A stretch of 64,000 bases of DNA, from the NCBI RefSeq assembly GCF_014650455.1, contig NZ_BMUZ01000008.1, positions 124,001-188,000 on the forward strand, in the 5' to 3' direction. This DNA comes from Streptomyces xanthochromogenes. Its GTDB lineage: Bacteria; Actinomycetota; Actinomycetes; Streptomycetales; Streptomycetaceae. The translations under genes were made by a program, and so were the position numbers. This document shows positions 29,526 through 37,529 of the stretch, piece after piece (the first letter of the stretch is position 1; each line of letters begins with the position of its first letter). The notes beneath the pieces are model-generated. The model ran no database searches and was not told the origin of the DNA. It worked only from the letters and a program-made list of their open reading frames with translations.

Positions 29526-30090
29526 GGCTGCCCCGTACGTCGGCGGTCGGGCGGCCCGGGTGCGCTGGCGGTCGGGCGGTACGGCCGCCGGACCGATGCC
29601 CGATGCCCGATGCCCGACGCCCGTGTCGGCCGGGGCACGAGGCGGGCCCCGGCCACGGCGCCCGTCGGCCCGGGCTCAACGCGGCTCGCGTCCTGCCCCT
29701 GCGCGGGGTCCCTGCGCGGGGTTCAACGCCGACCCCCGCCCGGCCAAGCCGTGCTCAACGTCGGTACTGTGCCGCGTCCTTGCCCGATCCCGCGCCCTCG
29801 GTCTGCTCTGCTGCTGAGCCTTGTCCGATCCCGATCCCGATCCCGATCCCGATCCCGATCCCGATCCCGATCCCGATCCCGATCCCGCGCCCTCGACCTG
29901 CTCCGCTGCCCCTGGTCCTTGACCGATCCCGCTGCTCCCGGGGGGTGCCGGGCCGCTGGCCTCCGGGCCTTGCCCGACCCACTGCCCCGGGTGTTGCCGG
30001 ACCCGCCGGCCTCCGGGGCTTGCCCGGTCCCGTGTCGTGCTCGGGGAAAACCGCTGGTGGGAGCGGAGGTAGCCGCGTGATACTCGCGGG
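29526..30090. other. Repeat-filled spacer before hen1
   Basis: No credible gene. The region contains gatgccc repeats (29593-29620), a long (GATCCC)10 run and degenerate ccgggcctt/tgccgg repeats (29940-30030). Long open frames on both strands follow from the repeats. The hen1 promoter must lie near the right end. Confidence 0.6.
29827..29886. repeat. (GATCCC)10 microsatellite
   Basis: Ten perfect tandem copies of gatccc, with single stray copies on both sides. Copy number is expected to vary between strains. Confidence 0.98.
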
Positions 30091-31680
30091 GTGTTCCTGA
30101 CGATAACCACCACCGGCACCCCTGAAAGCCCTGCTACCGACCTCGGTTTCCTGCTGCACAAGCATCCCGACAAGGCGCAGCGCTTCTCCACCTCCCACGG
30201 CACGGCGCACGTCTTCTACCCCGAGGCGTTCGTCGAGCGCTGCACGGCCGCGCTGCTTCTGGAGGTGGATCCCGTCGCCCTCGTGCGACGGGGTCAGGGC
30301 AAGGGCCGGGGCGGTGCGCCCGACGCGGCGCTCGCGCAGTACGTCAACGACCGCCCGTACGCGGCGTCCTCGCTGATGTCCGTCGCGCTGGCCGGCGTGT
30401 TCAAGAGCGCGCTGCGCGGGGTGTGCGCCGCGCAGCCGGAGCGGGCGGCGGCGCCTCTGCCGCTGCGCGTCGAGGTACCGGCGCTGCCCGCGCGGGGCGG
30501 CGCGGAGCTGGTGCACAAACTGTTCGGGCCGCTCGGCTGGAGCTCGGTGAGCGCCGAACCGATCGCGCTCGACGAGCGGTTCCCCGAGTGGGGCGACTCG
30601 CGCTATGTGCGCCTCGTTCTGGAGGGTGAGCTCCGACTCGCCGACGCGCTACGGCAGTTGTACGTCCTGCTGCCCGTGCTCGACGACGCCAAGCACTACT
30701 GGGTCGCGCCGGACGAGGTCGACAAGCTGCTGCGGGCAGGGGACGGCTGGCTGGCCGACCACCCCGAGCAGAAGCTGATCACCAGCCGCTATCTGTCGCG
30801 CCGTTGGGGCCTGGCCCGTCAGGCGATGGAACGTCTTGAGCTGGTGCGACTCGCGGAGGCGGACGGTCTGGACGTCGAGCAGATCGACAACGCCGTCGAC
30901 GAGAGCACCGACACGGCCGAGAAGCCGGTGCCGCTCGCCGCGCAGCGCCGTGCCGCGATCCTCGCGACCCTGGAGGCGGCCGGGGCGAGCCGGGTGCTCG
31001 ATCTCGGCTGTGGACAGGGGCAGTTGGTGCAGGAACTCCTCAAGAACGCGCGCTTCACCGAGGTCGTCGGGGTCGACGTGTCCATGCGGGCGCTGACCGT
31101 CGCCGCGCGGCGGCTGCGCACCGATCGGATGACGGAGCGTCAGGCGGAGCGGCTGACGCTGATGCAGGGCTCGTTGGCGTACACGGACAAGCGACTGAAG
31201 GGATACGACGCCGCCGTGCTCAGCGAGGTGATCGAGCACCTGGACCTGCCGAGGCTGCCGGCGCTCGAGTACGCGGTGTTCGGGTCGGCCCGGCCGCGCA
31301 CCGTGATCGTGACGACGCCGAACGTCGAGTACAACGTCCGCTGGGAGACGCTGCCCGCCGGGCACGTGCGCCACGGGGACCACCGGTTCGAATGGAGCCG
31401 TGCCGAGTTCGCGGCGTGGGCGAGTGCCGTGGCCGAACGGCACGACTACGCAGTGGAGTTCGGGCCCGTCGGCCCGGACGACCCTGAGGTGGGCCCGCCC
31501 ACCCAGATGGCGGTGTTCACCCTGGCCGCCGAGGACCACCAAGGCGACCTCGCCCCCGCGGTGACCCGCACCTTCACCACCGAATCCACCGAATCCACCG
31601 AACCCACCGAATCCCCCACCCCCACCGAACCCACCACCCCCACCGCCCCGACTACGCCGAAGGAGGCGACGGCAGCATGA
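30091..31680 (+). CDS. hen1: 3'-terminal RNA ribose 2'-O-methyltransferase Hen1
   Basis: A 529-residue bacterial Hen1. The N-terminal half (MFLTITTTG, LGFLLHKHPDKAQ, SHGTAHVFYPEA) is the Hen1 N-domain that binds Pnkp and activates its ligase; the C-terminal half is a SAM methyltransferase with VLDLGCGQGQLVQELL and the Mn-binding EVIEHLDLPRL and HVRHGDHRFEW. It methylates the 2'-OH at the 3' end of cleaved RNA before ligation. The last 40 residues are Thr/Pro/Glu repeats (TEPTESPTPTEP). Stop overlaps pnkp start (ATGA). Confidence 0.95.
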   Translation: MFLTITTTGTPESPATDLGFLLHKHPDKAQRFSTSHGTAHVFYPEAFVERCTAALLLEVDPVALVRRGQGKGRGGAPDAALAQYVNDRPYAASSLMSVALAGVFKSALRGVCAAQPERAAAPLPLRVEVPALPARGGAELVHKLFGPLGWSSVSAEPIALDERFPEWGDSRYVRLVLEGELRLADALRQLYVLLPVLDDAKHYWVAPDEVDKLLRAGDGWLADHPEQKLITSRYLSRRWGLARQAMERLELVRLAEADGLDVEQIDNAVDESTDTAEKPVPLAAQRRAAILATLEAAGASRVLDLGCGQGQLVQELLKNARFTEVVGVDVSMRALTVAARRLRTDRMTERQAERLTLMQGSLAYTDKRLKGYDAAVLSEVIEHLDLPRLPALEYAVFGSARPRTVIVTTPNVEYNVRWETLPAGHVRHGDHRFEWSRAEFAAWASAVAERHDYAVEFGPVGPDDPEVGPPTQMAVFTLAAEDHQGDLAPAVTRTFTTESTESTEPTESPTPTEPTTPTAPTTPKEATAA

Positions 31681-32999
31681 GTTCCGAGACTGACACCGAG
31701 ACTGACACCGAGACGGACACCGAGGCGAAGACCGGCACCAGTGCGCACGCCCCCGCCGCCCCTGCCATCTCCGCCGCCCCTGCCATCTCCGGCGCCCCGG
31801 CCATCTCGGACGCCCCGGACACCCCCGAAGTCTTGCCCGCCACGAGTCGCCCCCGGGCCCTCCCCGTCACCGATCTCTCGCTCGTCGTGCTCGTCGGGGC
31901 CACCGGATCGGGCAAGTCGACGTTCGCGCGGCGGCACTTCAAGGCGACCGAGGTCATCTCCTCGGACTTCTGCCGGGGTCTCGTCGCGGACGACGAGAAC
32001 GACCAGGGCGCCTCCCGGGACGCCTTCGATGTGCTGCACTACATCGCGGGGAAGCGGCTCGCCGCGGGCCGGCTGACCGTGGTCGACGCCACGAACGTGC
32101 AGCCCGAGAGCCGCAAGCAGCTGGTGCGCCTCGCCCGCGAGCACGACGTGCTGCCGATCGCGATCGTCCTGGACCTGCCGGAGGACGTCTGCGCGGAGCG
32201 GAACGCGCAGCGCCCCGACCGGGCCGGAATGCCCCGGCACGTGATCGGCCGGCACCGGCGGGAACTGCGGCGCGGGCTGCGGGGGTTGGAGCGCGAGGGC
32301 TTCCGCAAGGTGCACGTCCTGCGGAGCGTGGAGGAGGTGGAGCGCGCCGAGATCGTCATCGAGCGGCGCTACAACGACCTCAGGCACCTCACGGGTCCCT
32401 TCGACATCATCGGTGACATCCACGGCTGCCGGTCCGAACTGGAGTCCCTGCTGGGCAAGCTGGGGTACGTCGACGGCGTCCACCCCGAGGGGCGCACCGC
32501 GGTCTTCGTGGGAGACCTCGTCGACCGCGGGCCCGACAGCCCCGGCGTGCTGCGCCGTGTGATGGGCATGGTCGCCGACGGCAACGCGCTGTGCGTCCCG
32601 GGGAACCATGAGAACAAGCTCGGGCGTTACCTGAAGGGACGGAACGTCCAGCACACGCACGGCCTTGCGGAGACCATCGAGCAGCTGGAGAAGGAGGACG
32701 AGGGCTTCAGGGAGCAGGTGAGGGAGTTCATCGACGGGCTCGTCAGCCACTATGTGCTCGACGGCGGCAGCCTCGTCGTGTGTCACGCGGGTCTGCCCGA
32801 GAAGTATCACGGGCGCACTTCGGGCCGGGTCCGCTCGCACGCCCTGTACGGGGACACGACCGGCGAGACCGACGAGTTCGGCCTGCCGGTGCGCTACCCG
32901 TGGGCGGAGGACTACCGCGGCCGGGCGGCGGTCGTGTACGGACACACTCCCGTGCCGACCGGTGTGTCACCGGGACTAACAAGGCTACCACTAGCCTGA
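31677..32999 (+). CDS. pnkp: Polynucleotide kinase-phosphatase Pnkp, 3'-truncated (ligase domain missing)
   Basis: The 440-residue product has a repetitive Asp/Thr/Glu and PAIS-type N-terminus (1-60), a P-loop kinase (GATGSGKSTFARRHF, about 70-230) and a metallophosphatase (IIGDIHGC, GDLVDRGPDS, CVPGNHENKL, VCHAGLP and the final VYGHTPVPT). Family members have about 850 residues with a C-terminal RNA ligase domain. Homology ends right after GHTPVP at about 32960, and an unrelated tail of 12 residues runs to a stop. The break is the left end of the integrated element. Confidence 0.92.
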   Translation: MSSETDTETDTETDTEAKTGTSAHAPAAPAISAAPAISGAPAISDAPDTPEVLPATSRPRALPVTDLSLVVLVGATGSGKSTFARRHFKATEVISSDFCRGLVADDENDQGASRDAFDVLHYIAGKRLAAGRLTVVDATNVQPESRKQLVRLAREHDVLPIAIVLDLPEDVCAERNAQRPDRAGMPRHVIGRHRRELRRGLRGLEREGFRKVHVLRSVEEVERAEIVIERRYNDLRHLTGPFDIIGDIHGCRSELESLLGKLGYVDGVHPEGRTAVFVGDLVDRGPDSPGVLRRVMGMVADGNALCVPGNHENKLGRYLKGRNVQHTHGLAETIEQLEKEDEGFREQVREFIDGLVSHYVLDGGSLVVCHAGLPEKYHGRTSGRVRSHALYGDTTGETDEFGLPVRYPWAEDYRGRAAVVYGHTPVPTGVSPGLTRLPLA

Positions 33000-33220
33000 C
33001 CTGCGGAAACGAGATCGTCCAGGTCAAGGAGCAGGCGCAAGCTCTCGGCTTCAGGGCCAGGGACGCCGTCGAGAACTTCCGCGAGAAGTTGGCGCTGGCG
33101 GGGGGTGACTGTGATCGTCCGCGAGTCCTCACCGCCTGCCTGCTGAGCAACCAGCTTGCGCATCCGCCGGGCATGCGCCTCGGCAGGAGTCTCTGACAGT
33201 GGTGGAACCGCACGCAGCAT
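32912..33220 (-). CDS. Small element gene reading through the left junction
   Basis: A 102-residue frame with an excellent AGGAGAAGG Shine-Dalgarno before ATG 33220. Residues 1-85 come from the element (SETPAEAHARRMRKLV, TPRQRQLLAEVL), while the last about 17 residues are read antisense from pnkp, so integration has replaced the natural C-terminus. The helical N-terminal part has no recognised family. Confidence 0.6.
   Translation of the reverse strand: MLRAVPPLSETPAEAHARRMRKLVAQQAGGEDSRTITVTPRQRQLLAEVLDGVPGPEAESLRLLLDLDDLVSAGQASGSLVSPGDTPVGTGVCPYTTAARPR
32941..32968. other. Probable left attachment junction (attL)
   Basis: The point where pnkp homology stops lies inside gacacac (32941-32947) ... 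gtgtgtc (32962-32968), a perfect 7-bp inverted repeat with 14-base centre. Imperfect palindromes of this kind are typical att sites of serine recombinases. A second small hairpin (aggcta/tagcct, 32982-32997) follows. The matching right junction is outside the window. Confidence 0.6.
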
Positions 33221-33328
33221 CCTGACCTTCTCCTCTTCACAAGGTGGTCAGATCGTAGCTCCGGTGCAGGGCAGACCGCAGGGTTCCGGCGGAACAAGCT
33301 GAGGAGGGGGAGGGGCTCCTGACCTGCG

Positions 33329-33592
33329 TCATACGCCTGTCATACGCTCCAGGGAGGCCTCGATCGGTGCGTACCTCACCTTCATGAGGCCGACCCTCCC
33401 TACGGGCCACTCGCCTTGCTGCCAGGCGTAGCGGTAGCAGTGGGCGAGCCAGGCCGCAGCGTCCTTCATCGCGCCTGTGGTCGTCGGGTGAGCCTTCAGG
33501 AGGAGGTCCAGGTCAGCCATCAGCTTCGGGTCATTGCGTACCGTGATGATCTTGGGAGGCTTATCTCGGGAAGAGTCGCCGGAGAGGCCCAT
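33329..33592 (-). CDS. Small hypothetical protein
   Basis: An 87-residue protein, ATG 33592 with AGGAGC at 9 bases. It starts with a KPPKIITVRNDP strand followed by two helices (KLMADLDLLLKAH, AWLAHCYRYAWQQ), a layout compatible with a small DNA-binding protein, but no family is recognised. Confidence 0.6.
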   Translation of the reverse strand: MGLSGDSSRDKPPKIITVRNDPKLMADLDLLLKAHPTTTGAMKDAAAWLAHCYRYAWQQGEWPVGRVGLMKVRYAPIEASLERMTGV

Positions 33593-33617
33593 TAAATCTT
33601 GCTCCTAAACAAAATAA

Positions 33618-33653
33618 GCAGACACCCCAAGTTGGAACCGAGGGGGTGTCTGC
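33618..33653 (-). terminator. Terminator of the minus-strand block
   Basis: Arms gcagacacccc (33618-33628) and ggggtgtctgc (33643-33653), 11 bp, followed on the minus strand by the T-rich ttattttgttt. It ends the transcript coming from the recombinase side. Confidence 0.8.
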
Positions 33654-33671
33654 GCGGGCTGTGGTGGACTA

Positions 33672-33917
33672 CTACGGAACAGCGTGGGGCGAGGTGTGGG
33701 CAACGTACTGGGTGCCCGCGCTCCGCTCGTTAACGACGCTCTTGGTGACGGTGGTTGACGTACCGCAGCGGGGACACTCGATGGATTCGCCGACCGAGTA
33801 CGGGCCCGGATCGGGTGTCCATTCGCCATTGAGGGGGTCGATCGGGGTGGTCCAGCGGTCTGCCTCAGTGGCGGTGTAGAGGGCAGTGTCAGTCGTACAG
33901 GTCATAAAGGTTATCAT
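33672..33917 (-). CDS. Small zinc-ribbon-like protein
   Basis: An 81-residue protein with a CPRC pair (ESIECPRCGTS) in its middle, lacking a clear second pair. The start is uncertain: ATG 33917 or ATG 33905, neither with a strong Shine-Dalgarno. Function unknown. Confidence 0.5.
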   Translation of the reverse strand: MITFMTCTTDTALYTATEADRWTTPIDPLNGEWTPDPGPYSVGESIECPRCGTSTTVTKSVVNERSAGTQYVAHTSPHAVP

Positions 33918-33947
33918 TGGCTGGTTGGTGGACTGCTTGATGTTCAG

Positions 33948-34634
33948 TCAGGCTTCCCTGTTACCAGCGGCTTGCTCAGCGCGTTCGCCGTGATTGCTCA
34001 TGCAGGCGAAGTCCACGCACTTTGCGCAGTGCCTGCATTCGCTCCTGCTGTAGCCCTCGGGAAGAGGCTTGCCGCAATCGGCGCACCTTTTAACTGCCGT
34101 CGCTGTCTCTTCCCTGAGGTCGTCAATGCTGGCCTGGATCTTGAACCAGATAGCCTGGGTAGCGGAGTCGCCCTTGAGACGCTCTTCGAGAGCTGCTATC
34201 TCCGCCTGGTCGAGGGTCACGCTGATCTGGGTGTAGCCGGACAGCTGCGTGGCCTTGCGCTCTTCTTCGGCGAGGTTGGATTCGTACTCGGCCAGGGCTG
34301 CCATCAGGCCGAGACGCAACTTCCCCTCCGCTCCGGTTAGTTCCGTGCCGTCGGCGGTGAAGACGCGGATTCCTCGGTCGGTTGCCTGGCTGATCAATGA
34401 GAGCACGCGAGTGCTGTTGCGGCTGTAGGTCTCCGACTTCTCTGAAATCAGGACATGGGAGACCCGGTTTTCTACGTCGGCGAGGGCTTGCTCAACCACG
34501 TCGCTGCTTCCGGCGCCTTGCCGTACGTCAACGACCTCGTAGCCCTGTCGTTCGGCGAAGGCCCGACAGGCTGCTTCTTGGAATTCAAGTCCGGTGCCAG
34601 TCGCGGATCGGGTGTAGATGAGTGCCTTACTCAT
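33948..34634 (-). CDS. Serine-recombinase-like protein with zinc ribbon
   Basis: A 228-residue protein. Residues 1-130 follow the resolvase/invertase fold: ALIYTRSATG, QEAACRAFAERQGYEVV, VSHVLISEKSETYSRN and LRLGLMAALAEYESNLAEEE. In active enzymes the nucleophile lies two residues after the first Arg (RxS); here the order is R-S-A, so the Ser is shifted by one or lost. The C-terminus has CADC ... CRHCAKC zinc-ribbon pairs. It is the recombinase nearest the junction, but it is much shorter than large serine integrases. ATG 34634 has AGGGGGGAA. Confidence 0.75.
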   Translation of the reverse strand: MSKALIYTRSATGTGLEFQEAACRAFAERQGYEVVDVRQGAGSSDVVEQALADVENRVSHVLISEKSETYSRNSTRVLSLISQATDRGIRVFTADGTELTGAEGKLRLGLMAALAEYESNLAEEERKATQLSGYTQISVTLDQAEIAALEERLKGDSATQAIWFKIQASIDDLREETATAVKRCADCGKPLPEGYSRSECRHCAKCVDFACMSNHGERAEQAAGNREA

Positions 34635-34637
34635 TTG

Positions 34638-34838
34638 TCAGTTCCCCCCTGGAGCTGCCACGGCACGACGGATCTTCCCGGCGGCCTCTTCAGACAGCAT
34701 TACCGTGTCGGCAGCGCCTCCGCCGTACGCAAGGATCGTCTTATCCTCGCCCATCTCTGCGAGAACGGTGTCCAGGAGCACGCGTACCGCGTCCGTGGGC
34801 TTGTTGACCTCGACTGCCAGGTCCTGAATAGAGATCAC
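34638..34838 (-). CDS. Small IF2-N/HTH-like protein
   Basis: A 66-residue protein: MISIQDLAVEVNKPTDAVRVLL resembles the small helical IF2-N module found in translation factors and regulators. It lies 3 bases upstream of the recombinase gene and is probably co-transcribed. No further evidence for function. Confidence 0.6.
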   Translation of the reverse strand: MISIQDLAVEVNKPTDAVRVLLDTVLAEMGEDKTILAYGGGAADTVMLSEEAAGKIRRAVAAPGGN

Positions 34839-34839
34839 G

Positions 34840-35124
34840 TCAGTTCTCCTTATCCGCGAAGCACACCGCTGCGTCCTCAGGGAGCACGAGTGGCCACGCC
34901 AACTCCTCAGTAGTCACGTAGACCATGCCTGAGGTGATTCGGACGTCCGTCACTGTGACGGGGACAGCCTGCTCCGCAGATTCAGGCGCCGCGTCGATAA
35001 CTACGCTTCCGTCGATCTCGTGCATCTCATAGTCGCCCAGCTCGCTGGCCTTGATGAACTCTGGTGCCACAGAGTCCTCGCCCCAGTTACCGGTGATGTG
35101 CCTGTCCAGCCCCTGCATGCCCAT
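34840..35124 (-). CDS. Small acidic hypothetical protein
   Basis: A 94-residue, strongly acidic protein with beta-strand-like hydrophobic stretches (TVTDVRITSGMVYVTTEEL). It overlaps nothing and is one base from the next gene. Family not recognised. Confidence 0.6.
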   Translation of the reverse strand: MGMQGLDRHITGNWGEDSVAPEFIKASELGDYEMHEIDGSVVIDAAPESAEQAVPVTVTDVRITSGMVYVTTEELAWPLVLPEDAAVCFADKEN

Positions 35125-35163
35125 CTCGGCCCTCTCTCACGTTCCGAAACCGTTTTCCCCTGC

Positions 35164-35685
35164 TCAGACGAGCAGAGACCTCACGAACTTCGTAAACGCC
35201 GACTGCGCAGCCCGCTTAGCGGCATCAACGTTGGCGGCGAATCTGCCAACATCTCTCAGCGAGAGCATGTATGAGCAGCTACCGCCCCATGTCTCAGACA
35301 GGTGCACGACGGAAGCGACTTGCTCTCCGTTTACCCGGCCGATCCAGCGTTCTCCTTTGGGGTATGTCTCGTCCTGCTCCCACTCGATCCGTCGCACTTT
35401 GGTCTGTGGCTTGTCGACCACGTCAATGCTCCCTTGTTGCACGTCGCGTCGCCCCTCGGCTGGCCCCCCCTCGGCCGTGGAGCGGGTGCGCTCACTCTCC
35501 AGCACGTCAAGATAATCAGAGGCGTCTCGGTTACCAGCCTCCGCTGCACGCTGCCACCACGGCTTAGCGATCTCGTCCGAGTGCAGGAGTTCCATCAGCT
35601 CCGCAATGCGCCGGAGCTGAGAGGGCTCGTGTGCCGCCTCCTGACCCAATAGGTCAGTTAGTTCTTTCTTGGGGTTTCTGTCCAT
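35164..35685 (-). CDS. Hypothetical protein with a Sel1-like helix pair
   Basis: A 173-residue protein. KPWWQRAAEAGNRDASDYL near residue 42 resembles one Sel1/TPR-like repeat; the C-terminal part (GERWIGRVNGEQVASVVHL, SCSYMLSLRD) is a small alpha/beta domain. No membrane segment. Function unknown. Confidence 0.65.
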   Translation of the reverse strand: MDRNPKKELTDLLGQEAAHEPSQLRRIAELMELLHSDEIAKPWWQRAAEAGNRDASDYLDVLESERTRSTAEGGPAEGRRDVQQGSIDVVDKPQTKVRRIEWEQDETYPKGERWIGRVNGEQVASVVHLSETWGGSCSYMLSLRDVGRFAANVDAAKRAAQSAFTKFVRSLLV

Positions 35686-35712
35686 GGCTACAGCCCTCGC
35701 CTCAGCTTCATC

Positions 35713-35904
35713 TCAGAACTCCTTATCCTTGTTCAGATTGAGCAGCGAAGCAACGCTGTCGGCGACGTCCTTCGTGTTGTAGATCGCCACCAACTGAGAT
35801 CCGCGACCCCGGTACAGGTACTCCCGCATGACGGCGAACGCCTCATCGCCCTGCACCGTGCGCGGCTCGACCACGTAGCCGGTGGTGATCTTCCTGTCCG
35901 CCAT
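35713..35904 (-). CDS. Small hypothetical protein
   Basis: A 63-residue protein from ATG 35904 (GAAGGGG at 9 bases; an upstream ATG at 35925 is also possible). It has the form ITTGYVVEPRTVQGDEAFAV followed by a helix and a lysine-rich tail. Family not recognised. Confidence 0.6.
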   Translation of the reverse strand: MADRKITTGYVVEPRTVQGDEAFAVMREYLYRGRGSQLVAIYNTKDVADSVASLLNLNKDKEF

Positions 35905-35996
35905 AGTTGCAGCCCCTTCGGTCATTCGTCCCCGACGTGCTTTACGTCCGTGCCCCTCATGTTGGCCACGCGAATAAATCGGCACGCGTGTCTGGT

Positions 35997-36368
35997 CTAA
36001 AGGCTGTCCTTGATGTTCTGGGCCACTTGCACGCCGAAATGCTGCTTCTTCGGATTTGCTGCGTGAGCGGGCTCGCTGGTCCACTTCACACGATAGCCAA
36101 CTCGCCATACGTAGCTGACGATTTCCAACTCTTCTCTGACTGTCGCTACCTCGTACTTGTACAGATCTGCGCCTGCGTCGGGGGAGTGTTCGAGGAGGTT
36201 CTCTCCCAACCCCAAAACCCAGTCGTCCCATTGCATCTTGGTCATGCGCTGGCCGTCTTGCTTGGCTGCCTGCCGGGCGATCTTCAGCATTTCCTGGTTC
36301 TGGCGCTGAAGGCACTTGAGTTCGCGTTGCTCGCGCCAGTCCTTGAACTTCGCTATGAGAGTGGGCAC
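35997..36368 (-). CDS. Hypothetical protein
   Basis: A 123-residue protein starting at GTG 36368, which overlaps the TAG of the preceding gene. The first 45 residues are a basic helix (FKDWREQRELKCLQRQNQEM); the rest is alpha/beta with several Trp and Tyr. Function unknown. Confidence 0.6.
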   Translation of the reverse strand: MPTLIAKFKDWREQRELKCLQRQNQEMLKIARQAAKQDGQRMTKMQWDDWVLGLGENLLEHSPDAGADLYKYEVATVREELEIVSYVWRVGYRVKWTSEPAHAANPKKQHFGVQVAQNIKDSL

Positions 36369-37411
36369 TAGCTGCCTTTCTTCGGGCGAGGAGCCTTAAC
36401 CGCAATGACTTTCTCGCCGCCCAGTACCGGTTTGTCCTCCGGTCCCTTCCAGTGGCCGGGGATGAACTGCTGACGGTGGTCGTCGATGCTGCGGTAGTAG
36501 GTGTTGCGCCAGTAGCCGTTGACCCACCACTGGTGCTTCCAGTTCGTCTCGGCTGTGGCATTGCTAGCGTGTGGAGGTGTCTCTTGGCGTCGATGCAGCC
36601 GCACGATGCGCACCGGCTGGTCGGGCTTCTGGATACCGGCGTTGCTAAAGCGTCGGGCGTCGCCCTTCTTGATGCTGGGGCCGGGCTCGGGGCTTGCGAT
36701 GTTCTCCTGCTTGCTGAGCGCCCAGAAGGCTGCGAGGAGTTGCTGGTAGTGCTCCGGGGTTGCCCCTTGTGGGGGTGGGGCGCCTTGGATCATCTCGCCC
36801 CATTTGTTTCCGTAGGGCCAGACAACGGAGGCTGCGGTGTAGAGCTTGGGTACCTTGCCGACGAGGTATCGGTCGCCCACAGCGGCGGCGACGGCCTCCG
36901 TGGAGGTGAAGGGGATGATACAGATGCCGTCTTCGACGATGGACTCGGGGCGGTCGCTGGGGAGAGGGAACCAGAGCATCGCGTGAATGGGGAGCGCGTG
37001 AGTGCCGATGTCGGCCAGAGGTTGCTGGAAGAAGACGAGCCCGTACGAGGTGAGGGGGTCATCTTCTCGGAGCGGCTGGTCCGGCATCGTTGGCCCGGCC
37101 TGCTCGACAAGCTCACACATGCTGGTCTCGGCCAGATAGAGATCGGCGAACTGGGCACCGAATCGGGTGATGTCCGCGAGGCGTCGGGCTGTCTCGGCGA
37201 TCTGCTGCTGCTCGCGTCTTACCTCGCCGGGGACGTAGTTGTGCTGGTTCTGCGCCTTACGGAAGCTTTCGGCGACGCGGAGTTGCTCTTCCGTGAGGGG
37301 GCGCTCGTCCATGAGGACGCGCATGGTTTGCTCGCCGAGTTCGCCCGTGAACCAGTCGAGGAGCTGTTTGCGGGTGTTGGCAGCTCGGGCGGCATCGGCC
37401 TGAAGCGTCAT
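36368..37411 (-). CDS. Hypothetical protein with WWVNGYWRN-type C-terminal domain
   Basis: A 347-residue protein, ATG 37411, directly after a TAGGTACGACG box. The N-terminal 100 residues are helical; the centre is alpha/beta; the C-terminus has an aromatic block KHQWWVNGYWRNTYYRS ... FIPGHWKGPEDKPVLGG. Similar aromatic GHWR/KGPE blocks occur in plasmid and phage proteins of unknown role and resemble the aromatic His/Trp block of AcrVA2-like proteins such as the one at 38529. No activity can be assigned. Confidence 0.65.
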   Translation of the reverse strand: MTLQADAARAANTRKQLLDWFTGELGEQTMRVLMDERPLTEEQLRVAESFRKAQNQHNYVPGEVRREQQQIAETARRLADITRFGAQFADLYLAETSMCELVEQAGPTMPDQPLREDDPLTSYGLVFFQQPLADIGTHALPIHAMLWFPLPSDRPESIVEDGICIIPFTSTEAVAAAVGDRYLVGKVPKLYTAASVVWPYGNKWGEMIQGAPPPQGATPEHYQQLLAAFWALSKQENIASPEPGPSIKKGDARRFSNAGIQKPDQPVRIVRLHRRQETPPHASNATAETNWKHQWWVNGYWRNTYYRSIDDHRQQFIPGHWKGPEDKPVLGGEKVIAVKAPRPKKGS

Positions 37412-37414
37412 GGT

Positions 37415-37425
37415 CGTCGTACCTA
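37415..37425 (-). promoter_or_regulatory. TAGGTACGACG box
   Basis: One copy of the recurring box, here 3 bases upstream of the ATG at 37411. It does not overlap a stop codon at this site. Confidence 0.55.
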
Positions 37426-37476
37426 CTTGTCCTGGTGTACAGAGGGAGGTACTTGTGGAGGTGCCTCCGCATACGG

Positions 37477-37512
37477 CAGGGAGCCTATCCGGTGGGTCGG
37501 ACAGGCTCCCTG
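37477..37512 (-). terminator. Hairpin after the gene at 37530-38150
   Basis: Arms cagggagcct (37477-37486) and aggctccctg (37503-37512), 10 bp, 18 bases downstream of the stop on the minus strand. Confidence 0.65.
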
Positions 37513-37529
37513 TGTGTGATTGTGCAGCT

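Noticed and set aside
29827..29886. CRISPR array
   Set aside because: The repeats are contiguous without spacers; no CRISPR-type repeat-spacer pattern or cas gene is present in the window.
29676..30203. Frames with poly-(Gly-Ser) or poly-(Pro-Ile) in the microsatellite
   Set aside because: Open frames arise automatically from the 6-bp repeat; no start signal or conserved sequence.
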